Source: Halichondria panicea
Lineage: Eukaryota; Porifera; Demospongiae; Suberitida; Halichondriidae
Assembly (NCBI RefSeq): GCF_963675165.1
Contig: NC_087382.1
Span: 1,674,001 to 1,738,000, forward strand
DNA: 64,000 nt
Direction of reading: 5' to 3'
Shown here: positions 33,856 through 43,280 of the stretch, piece by piece
Numbering within the stretch: the first letter of the stretch is position 1
How the letters are laid out: each line of letters starts with the position of its first letter
Program-made: the position numbers and the translations under genes
The notes under the pieces: model-generated
What the model was told of the DNA's origin: nothing
The model's input: only the letters and a program-made list of their open reading frames with translations
The model's database searches: none

Positions 33856-34884
33856 TGTGAGTACATACAAATTAGCTCTATTAATTAGGACAGTCAGTTA
33901 TTTCATGGGAAATTCCTTTAAACCTGTTCCAAGGTCTGTTTCAAAGCTTTCAGAAAATCATAAAAATTGGGAAATTAGATCAATGATACTAGTTACGGCC
34001 ATTGAAACCCCCCCCTCCGTTTAATTGCTCCTTGGAGGGTGAGCCGGACCATGTTTGATGACTGGTTAGGCAGCCCCTCTAATTAATTAGAGGAATGCAA
34101 CCTGCTAGTTAAATAATAATCAGGCGTTTCTATTGCTCCCCTAATTAAGTACTTGGGGGTAAAGACGTGGCCTAGCCATCAGTCTTAGCTTCAGCTCAGT
34201 CATACCCTAACCACATGCAGAGAAGTTTACCCTAACCCTTAACAGCAGATATGATGAGCAAGCATTACTATACAGTATACTATAACAATTAAATACAGGG
34301 AATTCAAGTTATGGCAGCTAAAAGAGTCCCCAAACCATTGACCTTTTAGAAAATCATTGACAACGATGCTTATTGATGGCAAGAGCACTTATCTACTCTT
34401 GGTTACGGCCATTAAACTGCACAACCCCTCCCCCATCCGTTAATTAATGGTTCGGGGACTCTTTTAGCTGCCATGCATAACTTGAATTCCCTGTATTTAA
34501 TGTTTAGAAAGTATGAAGGTCTCTTTAAAAAATCATAAAAATTGGGAAATTGGATCAGTTACGGCCATTGACAGTTGTTCAACCCTCCCTCCGTTTAATC
34601 AATGGTTTGGGACTCTTTTAGCTCCCATAACTTAAATTCTTCGGTACTTTATTTTTAGTGTATAGAAAATAGCTAATGCTTGCTTCATATCTGTCGTTCC
34701 ATATATTCTGTTCCATTCCGCATTCCTCCTTATACAACATGCGCCTTTCCACTTCCTCCTATTGTGTACTACCAGCCATATACAGTGTATTGTACATGTA
34801 CTGAGTCTATTTGTTCACATTACATGTACTTAGGTCTCCAGTGTGTGGGCGTATCATGCTCTAACCATTTCCTCTCTCCTGCAG

Positions 34885-35165
34885 GTAACGCTGGCTACAG
34901 TGTGCTGGTGAGCTGCAGTGAGAAGATAGTCCAGTCACTCTCTGAGGACCCAAAGGCCTTGGCCCTCCACCTCCTGTCAGCTAGGCTCATCACTGTGTCC
35001 ATTCTTGAGAAAACCAACGAGTATGTGAATGAGACCAAGAGAGAGAGAAGGCCACCAGACTGTACACTGCCCTGCTGGGTGTGGTCAAACATCACCCCCA
35101 CAAGTACCACGAGTTTGTCTCCACTCTCAGACTCAACCCACTACACACTGACTTGGTCACACTAG
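34885..35165 (+). pseudogene. CARD-like terminal exon, copy B, frameshifted
   Basis: It opens in frame (GYSVLVSCSEKIVQSLSEDP, ALALHLLSARLITVSILEKT) but has two extra bases (GA) in AAGAGAGAGAGAAGG compared with copy A, so the last helices are read out of frame until a TAG at 35163-35165. The 5-nt insertion of copy A is absent. Each copy therefore broke separately. A local inverted duplication lies upstream at about 34240-34345. Confidence 0.6.
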
Positions 35166-35534
35166 TTATCAACAACATGATTATACATGAGATTGTGTTG
35201 TGCATGCTTTTGGTTCTTTGACTTATTTTTTGCATTGACAATCTTTACTCAAATTAGCTTTTTTGTGCTTTGAATCTACATCGTAAATTTTGGCTAATAA
35301 AGTGATCTGCATGGGGTCCAAATAGCTTAGCAGCTCCGGTCCACCCTCATATGCATGTACCACAATCCAATTCATTGAGACACACATGTACATGGAACTG
35401 TTTCAGAAATGTCATTCATGGCAACAAGGTACCAATTTAAAAAATGAACAAATAAACAAACAAACTAACTAGCTAGCTACCTTTCAATGCAGCTTCAAAC
35501 TGTTCACACACACACAAACATACACCTCAATCAA
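35166..35534. other. Intergenic, no gene seen
   Basis: End of the duplicated block and the 3' side of the minus-strand MATH gene. An AATAAA-like context (CTAATAAAGTG) at about 35295 could serve the plus-strand unit. Nothing else recognised. Confidence 0.4.
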
Positions 35535-36416
35535 TCAATGCAACTCGACTTCATAGATCTGGAACACCAGCGTGTCTTCATGCAGGTATGGTTCCAGTTC
35601 TGTGTGAGGAATGAATTTAATGTAACCCCACTCTCCTTTCCCCACTTCCCCATCTCTCACTCTCGTGCATACACTCTCAACCACGTTATCGTCATACATC
35701 ACTGAACCATTTTTGTGGTTCTGTCCGTGCTGATCTAGCAGTCGCAATGAAATAATCCCACGAAATGGCCATTTTAGATGATCGTCAAACTCTCCTCTCA
35801 TGAAGTGTAGAAACACAGACACGTGAGTCCCTTTTCCAAAACCGTTGCCGTTAGCAATCACCCTCAAGCATATCTTGTAGCCCTGTTGATTGGTGTATAC
35901 TGGGTTGGATGTCCATCGATCGCTGTCTCTCTTGTGATCACTGAATCGTGTCATATTGAATGTTGGGGGATCCACATCAGACACAGTTTTGTACTGAATG
36001 GCCGCACAATTACTTGATGTGATACTCTCTTCGAGGTGCATCATAGTGTCCTTGATTTCGTCAACAAAGTTTCGCTGCCATTTTTCTTGCTCTTTAAACA
36101 AGGTGGATTTGAAACTAGAATTCGTAAGCCATAAGGCCAGAAATGATCCAATGACCACGATCAATATCGACCCGAAAGCTATATTCCATCGCTGCTGATC
36201 ATTCTTCAATCGTTGCTGATCATTCTTCAATTGTTGCTGATCATTCTTCAACTCAGTCTTCAATTGGTGCAGATCATTCTTCAACTCTGCTCTCTGGTTA
36301 CTAATCGTTTGAATAATCTCCCTTTTCAGTGTCCTACTTGCTTCACAGTTTAGTGGGTGAATTCCAGTCTCTGGCTGTGCTTTCTGGAAACAGTCTTCCT
36401 CATGGTCAACGTCCAT
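35535..36416 (-). CDS. Membrane-anchored coiled-coil MATH (TRAF-like) domain protein
   Basis: 293 codons, one exon, ATG at 36416. Order: acidic start, coiled coil about 28-77 with three exact-phase heptads LKNDQQQ/LKNDQQR/LKNDQQR (56-76), one hydrophobic segment about 78-98 (FGSILIVVIGSFLALWLT), a short second helical stretch (100-130), then a MATH/TRAF-C domain about 153-291. MATH hallmarks seen: the SNPVYTNQQGYKICLRV strand pair, NGNGFGKGTHVSVF, MRGEFDD, LKWPFRG, LLDQ, and the closing DTLVFQIYEV. TRAFs use this fold to bind receptor tails and place RING/zinc fingers before a coiled coil; here there is no RING or zinc finger. Meprins are known membrane proteins with an extracellular MATH domain. 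The segment could be a signal anchor, placing MATH outside the cell, or the reverse; flanking charge does not decide. The heptads are encoded by a ~21-bp DNA tandem repeat (about 36190-36260). Confidence 0.85.
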   Translation of the reverse strand: MDVDHEEDCFQKAQPETGIHPLNCEASRTLKREIIQTISNQRAELKNDLHQLKTELKNDQQQLKNDQQRLKNDQQRWNIAFGSILIVVIGSFLALWLTNSSFKSTLFKEQEKWQRNFVDEIKDTMMHLEESITSSNCAAIQYKTVSDVDPPTFNMTRFSDHKRDSDRWTSNPVYTNQQGYKICLRVIANGNGFGKGTHVSVFLHFMRGEFDDHLKWPFRGIISLRLLDQHGQNHKNGSVMYDDNVVESVCTRVRDGEVGKGEWGYIKFIPHTELEPYLHEDTLVFQIYEVELH

Positions 36417-36781
36417 GGCTATTCTCTAATGTGGTTTTCTCGGGTTTGTTTACATTCTTCATACACCCGCTTACTCTCTTAGAGTTCGAGTGTGTCTACA
36501 TTCATTGCGATGTGTGTGAGTAACTTCCGGGCAGTTCCTAAATTATTCATAATGCCAAGCCACAATAATGTCATCAGCTAGCTACTAAACACATACAGCT
36601 CTCAAAATGACAACTGAACGATCTACTAGTAGCTACACGATAACAATAATAAACTAGATAGCTGGCTAGATAATCACTCCCAAAAATACTGATACTATAG
36701 AGCTAATAGCAGACAACTCAATTGAAATGAGGTTAAGTTCAAATCGTTATCCAAAATCGTTGCAGTAGGTCAGAGGGGGCT
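36417..36781. other. Intergenic, no gene seen
   Basis: Promoter side of the MATH gene and 3' side of the next minus-strand gene. No repeats or ORFs of note. Confidence 0.4.
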
Positions 36782-37374
36782 TTACTCAGTCTTGCTTTGT
36801 GAGGGTTCAGATTTCTGTTGGGCCCAAGAAAGAAGTGTTAAACTATCAGCGTTACTCAGGCTCCAGATACTTTGGTTCTCAAAGAGGTCATAGGTGGTGG
36901 TTGAGAGTGTGGTGTCCTCGGAGGGTGAGGTTGGGTCGGTGGTGCCACTGCTGATAGGTAGGGGGCTCATATCGGAGGTGATGTCATTACTGTAGAATGG
37001 AGCATCTGTTGACCACATGTTGGTGCTGTCCCAGTTAGGACTGGTGCTCTGTAGAGGAGAGAGAGAGAGAAGGGGATCATGATCAGATAATACAAACAGT
37101 GTAGAGTGTAGGTCTGTGAAGCATACAGTACATTGCATGCAGTACAGTATACTGCTAAACACACGTTTCACCATGGTCAAACATGCATACACACATGGTC
37201 AAAAATGTAAAGCAATCTACAAAAAAGCAATACAACACACAATGCACTCGGACAATAATCTCTCACCTTTCCCTCCCCAGCAGGCCAGCCAGCACTCCTA
37301 GACCTTCCTGGTGCCAGACTCTTGCTGGAGACAAAGCCCTTCTCCCTGCGAGACAAGAACTGCTGACCTTCCAT
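36782..37374 (-). CDS. Small Ser/Thr-rich protein, two exons, unknown function
   Basis: Exons 37267-37374 (from ATG at 37374) and 36782-37048, joined in phase 0 across a GTGAGA...CTCTACAG intron, give 124 residues. The first exon is basic and G/S-rich (SRREKGFVSSKSLAPGRSRS). The second is rich in S/T/D and ends WSLSNADSLTLLSWAQQ followed by a polar tail. No domain, signal peptide or membrane segment is apparent. An in-frame TGA just upstream supports the chosen ATG. An upstream acceptor (CTGTGTACAG, about 37410) hints at a 5' untranslated exon. It lies immediately downstream of SELENOK on the same strand and could instead be an extra 3' exon set of that gene. Confidence 0.45.
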
Positions 37375-37510
37375 TCACTCACATCAGGAGCAAGAAGACA
37401 CTCTATACCTGTACACAGAGGTGGATAGTAATTATACGACAATTTGCACATATTGTACTGTGTGTATACTTGCTATTTATACAAACTCCACGAGCCATGT
37501 ACAGTACATA

Positions 37511-37513
<3 letters not shown>

Positions 37514-37555
<42 letters not shown>
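37514..37555. repeat. (GT)n microsatellite
   Basis: About 20 GT units, followed by unique sequence up to the 45-bp minisatellite. Confidence 0.9.
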
Positions 37556-37557
<2 letters not shown>

Positions 37558-37624
37558 GTCAATGTGTACACTACAAAAAGGATATCCTAACACGTGTATC
37601 AACTCTTTCTATCACAGCACGCAT

Positions 37625-37980
37625 CACACCACTCACACAATACCTTCCTCATCCACCGCCCACACACCACTCACACCACACACAATATCTTCCTCATCCA
37701 CCGCCCACACACCACTCACACCACACACAATACCTTCCTCATCCACCGCCCACACACCACTCACACCACACACAATACCTTCCTCATCCACCGCCCACAC
37801 ACCACTCACACCACATACACAATACCTTCCTCATCCACCGCCCACACACCACTCACACCACACACAATACCTTCCTCATCCACCGCCCACACACCACTCA
37901 CACCACACACAATACCTTCCTCATCCACCGCCCACACACCACTCACACCACACACACAATACCTTCCTCATCCACCGCCC
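37625..37980. repeat. 45-bp minisatellite copying the end of SELENOK exon 4
   Basis: About eight units of CACAATACCTTCCTCATCCA plus CCGCCCACACACCACTCACACCACA. Most are exactly 45 bp; two are 47 bp. On the minus strand every unit contains GGCGGTGGATGAGGAAG|GTATTG, that is the Gly-Gly-Sec-Gly codons and the splice donor of selenoprotein K. The repeat therefore seems to have grown from the exon/intron junction. Long frames read through it are artefacts. Confidence 0.85.
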
Positions 37981-38417
37981 ATGGGGGGAGGTCCAGCACC
38001 ACCACCAGCACCCTTACCAACACGACCAATACGTCTCCCTTGATCAGCACTGCACACACAAAGGTAGGCATAAAATTGGCAACACAAAACAAAACAGAAC
38101 AGTACAAGAGACACTATAAACGTACACTCCAGATCGCCTATAGTCTGTGCTGCGTGATGGTCCAGTAGCACTAGCTCCAGGGCTTATTAGAGTCTTGAAG
38201 CTGTGAGAGCAGGGAGGGTTGAAACACACTGGCATGATCAGGGTGTGTGTAACTTACAACAAGACAAAGAAGTTAATGACAGTCCAGAACAAGTCAATGA
38301 TACCGTCCACACTCAGCCATGACCTGTTCTCAAGGACTGTACGTACCTGCACACAGTAGAGTATGGAGTGTGTCAGCTAATATCACACTCACACTTACCT
38401 CCTGATAAATTCACCAT
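37963..38417 (-). CDS. SELENOK: Selenoprotein K, in-frame TGA read as selenocysteine
   Basis: Exons 38399-38417, 38258-38336, 38126-38200 and 37963-38049, phases 1/0-type joins all consistent. The start MVNLSG continues into VLENRSWLSVDGIIDLFWTV and INFFVLFFKTL, the single membrane segment of SelK next to its DFFWG-like motif. Then comes a Gly/Arg-rich tail (GRRIGRVGKG, GPPPMGGG) and TGA at 37970-37968 as residue 85, followed by GGA AG|G for Gly-Arg. Animal SELENOK ends in the same PPPMxGG-Sec-Gly-Arg. The protein sits in the ER membrane and works with DHHC6 in palmitoylation and in ER stress/immune calcium flux (family knowledge). The final codon and stop must come from a further exon or from read-through; I could not place it, nor see a clear SECIS element by eye. 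Exon 1 lies about 20 bp from a 15-unit minisatellite. Confidence 0.85.
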
Positions 38418-38436
38418 AGCTTCCTTGAATCTTGTT

Positions 38437-39358
38437 GTATGGAACCACTTGCACTCAGACACTCTGACTTGCACTAGTCTACACTCAGCTCTTCTATTGT
38501 ATGGAACCACTTGCACTCAGACACTCTGACTTGCACTAGTCTACACTCAGCTCTTCTATTGTATGGAACCACTTGCACTCAGACACTCTGACTTGCACTA
38601 GTCTACACTCAGCTCTTCTATTGTATGGAACCACTTGCACTCAGACACTCTGACTTGCACTAGTCTACACTCAGCTCTTCTATTGTATGGAACCACTTGC
38701 ACTCAGACACTCTGACTTGCACTAGTCTACACTCAGCTCTTCTATTGTATGGAACCACTTGCACTCAGACACTCTGACTTGCACTAGTCTACACTCAGCT
38801 CTTCTATTGTATGGAACCACTTGCACTCAGACACTCTGACTTGCACTAGTCTACACTCAGCTCTTCTATTGTATGGAACCACTTGCACTCAGACACTCTG
38901 ACTTGCACTAGTCTACACTCAGCTCTTCTATTGTATGGAACCACTTGCACTCAGACACTCTGACTTGCACTAGTCTACACTCAGCTCTTCTATTGTATGG
39001 AACCACTTGCACTCAGACACTCTGACTTGCACTAGTCTACACTCAGCTCTTCTATTGTATGGAACCACTTGCACTCAGACACTCTGACTTGCACTAGTCT
39101 ACACTCAGCTCTTCTATTGTATGGAACCACTTGCACTCAGACACTCTGACTTGCACTAGTCTACACTCAGCTCTTCTATTGTATGGAACCACTTGCACTC
39201 AGACACTCTGACTTGCACTAGTCTACACTCAGCTCTTCTATTGTATGGAACCACTTGCACTCAGACACTCTGACTTGCACTAGTCTACACTCAGCTCTTC
39301 TATTGTATGGAACCACTTGCACTCAGAGACTCTGACTTGCACTAGTCTACACTCAGCT
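38437..39358. repeat. 62-bp minisatellite, 15 near-identical units
   Basis: The unit TGTATGGAACCACTTGCACT CAGACACTCTGACTTGCACT AGTCTACACTCAGCTCTTCT AT repeats with period 62 from 38441 to 39309. Only the first and last units show visible variation (CAGAGACTCT in the last). It starts roughly 20 bp upstream of the SELENOK start codon, so it occupies the promoter or 5' leader region. Confidence 0.95.
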
Positions 39359-39426
39359 AGCTCTTCGTGGTGGTTTTGATCTCAGTTGTTGAGAGGAAAT
39401 AAGGGAAAAGGTCGTCTATATGAAGA

Positions 39427-39470
39427 AGTTGTAGGAGGGGTCCAAACAAAGAGGTGTGGCTACTATCTGA
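39427..39470 (+). repeat. Solo fragment of the ankyrin-gene 5' flank
   Basis: GGAGGGGTCCAAACAAAGAG followed by GTGTGGCTACTATC matches the sequence about 40 bp upstream of the ATG in copies A (9696) and B (18592). No ankyrin exon follows; the sequence changes at CTGAAAT. Confidence 0.7.
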
Positions 39471-39604
39471 AATCGAATACCTTTATAGAGGGCGTCGACA
39501 CGCTTAGACTATTATCATTTAGAGGGCGGCGGCTAACTAATTCCTTCATTTGAGGGCGGCGACACGTACACCCTACATTTCTACAAAAAAAAAAAACAAA
39601 AAAA

Positions 39605-40560
39605 AAACATTTCTACAGTATCCCTTTCCTTGCCATTCGTGAAATCTGGAACAGGAGCGTCTTTAGGTTGATCAATTAGTGTGGATCCGGCCTCACCACG
39701 CCTCCATGTCATTCTATTAGTCTAGATCCGGCTAGCAATTCTAGCTGGGACTCCCAGTTCTAGCTCCTTTTGTTTAGCTTGTCAGAGACTGGAAGAAGAT
39801 GATTGGCACTCCCTGGCTCCTTTGAATGTACAGCTGTCCAGATCCCTAGAACATACCCTCCATTCTGACGAGTTATCAGTGCATAGGGTGCTTACTAGAT
39901 TCTTGCCAGCCAGTACAGTTCAAGCTACACACAGCACCGCTCAACTATTCTCTACCCCATTATCTAGCTAAATCTGGTCCAACTAGACAGCAGACACAGC
40001 TAGTTAATTCAGTAAAGCCAGGGGTAGCCCTACTTCTACGGTTGTTCAGTACCCACGGTAACAATTCCTCTGGGCTGGGCTAACTAGTTGAGCCACGCCT
40101 CCCAATTCTCAAGGCTAGGTACATGTCTCTGTCTAGCTGCTTCTTCAGCTTCTTGCTCAGTTTTGTGGCTTAAAGAAAGGCCAGCTACTCAGGGGGAAGA
40201 GTCGAGATGAAAGTCTGGCAGCCAGGTGACGTCCAAACGGTCACTTATTCGTTCTACCAACTTTTTAATCTAGTCTAGTCCTGCTTGCACTGCTACTACT
40301 ACTACTGCTACTCTTCCTACTACTACTGCTACTCTTCCTAGCTAGTCAAAGGTTTCTTTTTTTTTTTTTTTTTTGTAACTGCATATGCACAAAGAGACAT
40401 CAAAGCTTACATCAAAGGACACAGATTTTTAGCCTACTTGACTGATAAGGCCGTTACCTAGACTACAGTTTGTTTGTCAGGGAGGAGCTCACATACAACT
40501 TCATCTATAACGATTCGTTACCGTTGTTGTAATTTCTACAACAGATTGCCAAGGAAAGAG
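39605..40560 (-). repeat. Dispersed repeat R1, full-length copy 2 (inverted)
   Basis: Reverse complement of 1384-2335. It ends about 60 bp from the stop codon of the unknown gene at 40623. Confidence 0.75.
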
Positions 40561-40622
40561 TTACAATTACAACAAACTCTACATGAATATTCTCATCAAT
40601 AAGTTGTGTATGCAGACATAAA

Positions 40623-41738
40623 TTAAAATGGGCGAATAATGTTGTGTAAAAGTGTGCACAGACTACTTGGTTCTAAAAGTACATTATAACCTATCACTTT
40701 GAAATTCAAGTCTGATGCTCCATCCTTCAAATGAACACTGAGAATGCAATGAATCCCCCCATACACTTTGCTGAGAAGAAGTCCTTTCACTTTGAATTCT
40801 CTAAGGACATCCCTTCGTTTACCGATTTTTCTCAGGATTTTGCTGACCAAGAGGATATACAAACCTGAAAATACTTCCCCTAATTTCTCGGGGAAAGCTG
40901 AATCACTTATACCCTGCATTGGATTAGGTTGACGACTGTTTTCCACTAACCCCTCTTCTCCACTGCTTTCCTCTAACTCTAACTGTGTTGCATCACCTAA
41001 AGAGACCATTCTGTTCTTAGTGATCACAACATCTGGGGAGCCACAGAAAAGGAATTGACGTTTCGTAGCAATGTCTCCAATTTTGAGACACACCTTAAGC
41101 AAATCAGTGGTCCATGAGAGCCCCATAGTAGCTGTAAACGTAACTGTCCTATCGGGAAATAGCTTTTGAATGCAAGGTACAAGTCTCTTTGTCCAATCAT
41201 TTTCTTGCCAATTAAAAGCAAAGGAAGATATAGGAGTGACGTACGGTGTGCCTTCAGAGGATTCTTCACCTCGAATAATTTTCTCTAGTTTGGTAACTTC
41301 AGACTGGATGCCTGTATTACTTATGTGTGCCTTGTATTGACTCAAAACAGCTTTATTACCAACAAAGAAAGGCAACAAGCTTGCATGAGCTGAACACGTA
41401 CAATTGACTAAATCATCTTCGCATCTATCAACACGCACACAACCACTCAGCTGTGATAACGTAGTACTTGAACATGTTGCATGCTCGCTGTGTTCATACA
41501 CATATATATTTTTGTCGTCTAGTTTTACAAATGACCCATTCAACTTGAATCCTTTCTTTCCACCTACCAAATTTGAATTCAACTTCCGTATGTCTTGCTG
41601 TATGACCTTTCCTATTTCTTCACTAATATCCTGTCTGAAGATAGAAAATGGAATTCGACTCAAAACCGTATCAGATATTCTTGTTTTTAAATGACAGAAT
41701 GTAAGACCAAAGTAGAAAAACTCTACTTCCAAGCAAGA
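40623..41738 (-). CDS. Unknown protein, 3' exon, possible nuclease-like fold
   Basis: 372 codons, open from an acceptor (TTTTTTGCAG) at 41739 to TAA at 40623. The frame continues upstream without an ATG, so a 5' exon is missing from my model. Visible: FRQDISEEIGKVIQ, a cysteine-containing middle (SGCVRVDRC, CTCSAH), a QFLFCGSPDVVI segment and an acidic stretch (LELEESSGEEG). The G-S-PDVVI with preceding conserved helices is reminiscent of PD-(D/E)XK nucleases (GxPDxxx), but I cannot align the catalytic lysine with confidence. A fragment of a paralogue lies at 505-762, so the family is multicopy and may be transposon-related. Function not assigned. Confidence 0.6.
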   Translation of the reverse strand, partial: SCLEVEFFYFGLTFCHLKTRISDTVLSRIPFSIFRQDISEEIGKVIQQDIRKLNSNLVGGKKGFKLNGSFVKLDDKNIYVYEHSEHATCSSTTLSQLSGCVRVDRCEDDLVNCTCSAHASLLPFFVGNKAVLSQYKAHISNTGIQSEVTKLEKIIRGEESSEGTPYVTPISSFAFNWQENDWTKRLVPCIQKLFPDRTVTFTATMGLSWTTDLLKVCLKIGDIATKRQFLFCGSPDVVITKNRMVSLGDATQLELEESSGEEGLVENSRQPNPMQGISDSAFPEKLGEVFSGLYILLVSKILRKIGKRRDVLREFKVKGLLLSKVYGGIHCILSVHLKDGASDLNFKVIGYNVLLEPSSLCTLLHNIIRPF

Positions 41739-41969
41739 CTGCAAAAAAAAAAAACAATCACACACTTCATAATATAGTTATTACGTATAGACTCCACCCA
41801 CAGTACTGCCTATACCATCTTTCTTCTAATTACAGCGCCACTAAAAATTTTGATTAAATTTCCAGTGGCGCACAAATAGAACAAGAGAAAAAAAACAGTT
41901 TGGCGCTTAGCAATAGAACATACAGTACTATACTAGCTGTTTCTATACGAGGCTATGAGATCAGTTGTA

Positions 41970-42040
41970 CATGTGGCCTTGATTTAAGGCTACCTTAAAT
42001 CAAGATTTAAGGCTACCTTAAATCAAGGTAGCCTTTAAAC
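41970..42040. repeat. Hairpin of GATTTAAGGCTACCTTAAATC units
   Basis: TTGATTTAAGGCTACCTTAA is self-complementary and occurs twice in tandem, followed by AATCAAGGTAGCCTT. It lies inside a pair of weak inverted segments with GCGCCA/TGGCGC motifs (41833-42110). Confidence 0.6.
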
Positions 42041-42154
42041 CTAAGCGTCAGCAAAAAATAATTCCAGAATTTACTTGGCGCTCAATTGGAGTATGTGAAC
42101 TAGGCGCTGTAATTGGAAGGAGCTAGGACAGTACTGCGCATAATTATGCCTCGA

Positions 42155-42430
42155 GGCGTAGCCGCACGAGGGATACGGTAAAGCTGACTGTGTGTGTGTG
42201 TCTGTCTGTCTGTCTGTGTGTGTGTCTGTTCCAGCTGTAACTGCTCAACGGTTGCAATGCGACGAAAACTAACAGCTTCTATAGGCTTCTAGCCACGTTC
42301 TCTTGGATTTTGATTAGCAAACTAAAGCTTCTTTCTCGAGTTATGGCTAGTTTGACTCACATTGAAGGCTGTTGCAGTCTCTTCAGAATCTTTCATAGCA
42401 TCATCTGTCCGCACAAACTTTCTATTCAAT
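42155..42430. repeat. Dispersed repeat R2, copy 1
   Basis: GCCTCGAGGCGTAGCCGCAC, a TG/TC-rich tract, then TTCTATAGGCTTCTAGCCAC and CTCGAGTTATGGCTAG. The same order of motifs with moderate divergence is at 57134-57440, so this is an old interspersed repeat. Confidence 0.6.
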
Positions 42431-43280
42431 ATATGAGTTAGCCTTGCACTAAAGCGCTAGCTTTTTGTTAGCTACAAGACTCAGAAAATACCTGTTAAAA
42501 CAGCTAGCTAGCAGTAGCCATTTGTGAAATTGATCCCTTTGGACACACCCTTTAATTATTCCTGTGGATGTAATGCGCATGCGCGCTCATTCCCCATGTG
42601 TGATATCCAAGATCCAGATCCTCCTGGCAGAATCATATTTTTCTTGAGGGCCTGGTAAGCCACTATAATTATAACAATAATTATAGATAACAATATGCAT
42701 GTACACAAGTCTTTTCTTCTTAGATATTATAATTATACACTGAACTACAGATCCTGGAAGAAGAATCAATTTTCTTCTTTCTTGAGGTCCTGGTATTAAA
42801 GCCACATAATACAACAATAGATGCATGTAATAAGTCTTTTCTTCTCAGTGACTTTATATAGATATGCTAACTTTATGAAATAATTAGTAAAATTATGCAC
42901 TTCCGCTTATTGAAAACAAAATCTTCTTCTTTGTTGCTTCCTAGATCCTTGAGGTCCTGGTATAAGCAGCCACAAAACACAACAATGATACCATAATTAT
43001 ACAATTGAATAGATGCAAGTCAGTTTTAGACAGATTATTTTATACACTTTTCCTCTTCTATACTTCCTCTTCTATACTTTTGAGCGAAAGCAAATCATGG
43101 CGAGAGGCATTAGCACAGCGCCAGCTTGAACACTAGTTTATACCGTAATTGTTCTAATTATAGAACCAGTAAAAAAATAATTATTTTTCTAGAAACAATG
43201 GGTCTATTTACTTGACGCTCAATTGAAGTAAAATTAATTGTGAACTTGGCACTTCTAATTTAATAGAGTGGTGCTGTAAT
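42431..43280. other. Intergenic, no gene seen
   Basis: Contains three loosely repeated segments around GAGG(T/C)CCTGGTA...TAAGTCTTTTCTTCT (about 42640-43010). No ORF with recognisable similarity. Confidence 0.4.

Noticed and set aside
34204-34345. Telomere-like CCCTAA repeats
   Set aside because: Only two or three irregular CCCTAAC units inside an inverted local duplication; not a telomeric array.
9675-35165. Copies A and B as one giant gene with two Death domains
   Set aside because: Each copy has its own ATG exon with shared 5' flank and its own terminal stop; in-frame read-through from A to B is not possible.
36782-37192. 136-codon ORF starting MYACLTMVKRVF
   Set aside because: The first part is intron; an acceptor (CTCTACAG) precedes the Ser/Thr-rich exon at 37048.
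37311-38168. Long plus-strand ORFs rich in H/P/T
   Set aside because: They are readings of the 45-bp minisatellite and the antisense of SELENOK; several frames are open because the repeat lacks most stops.
38437-39358. Possible CRISPR array (regular repeats)
   Set aside because: The 62-bp units are contiguous with no unique spacers; it is a minisatellite in a eukaryotic intron-rich region.
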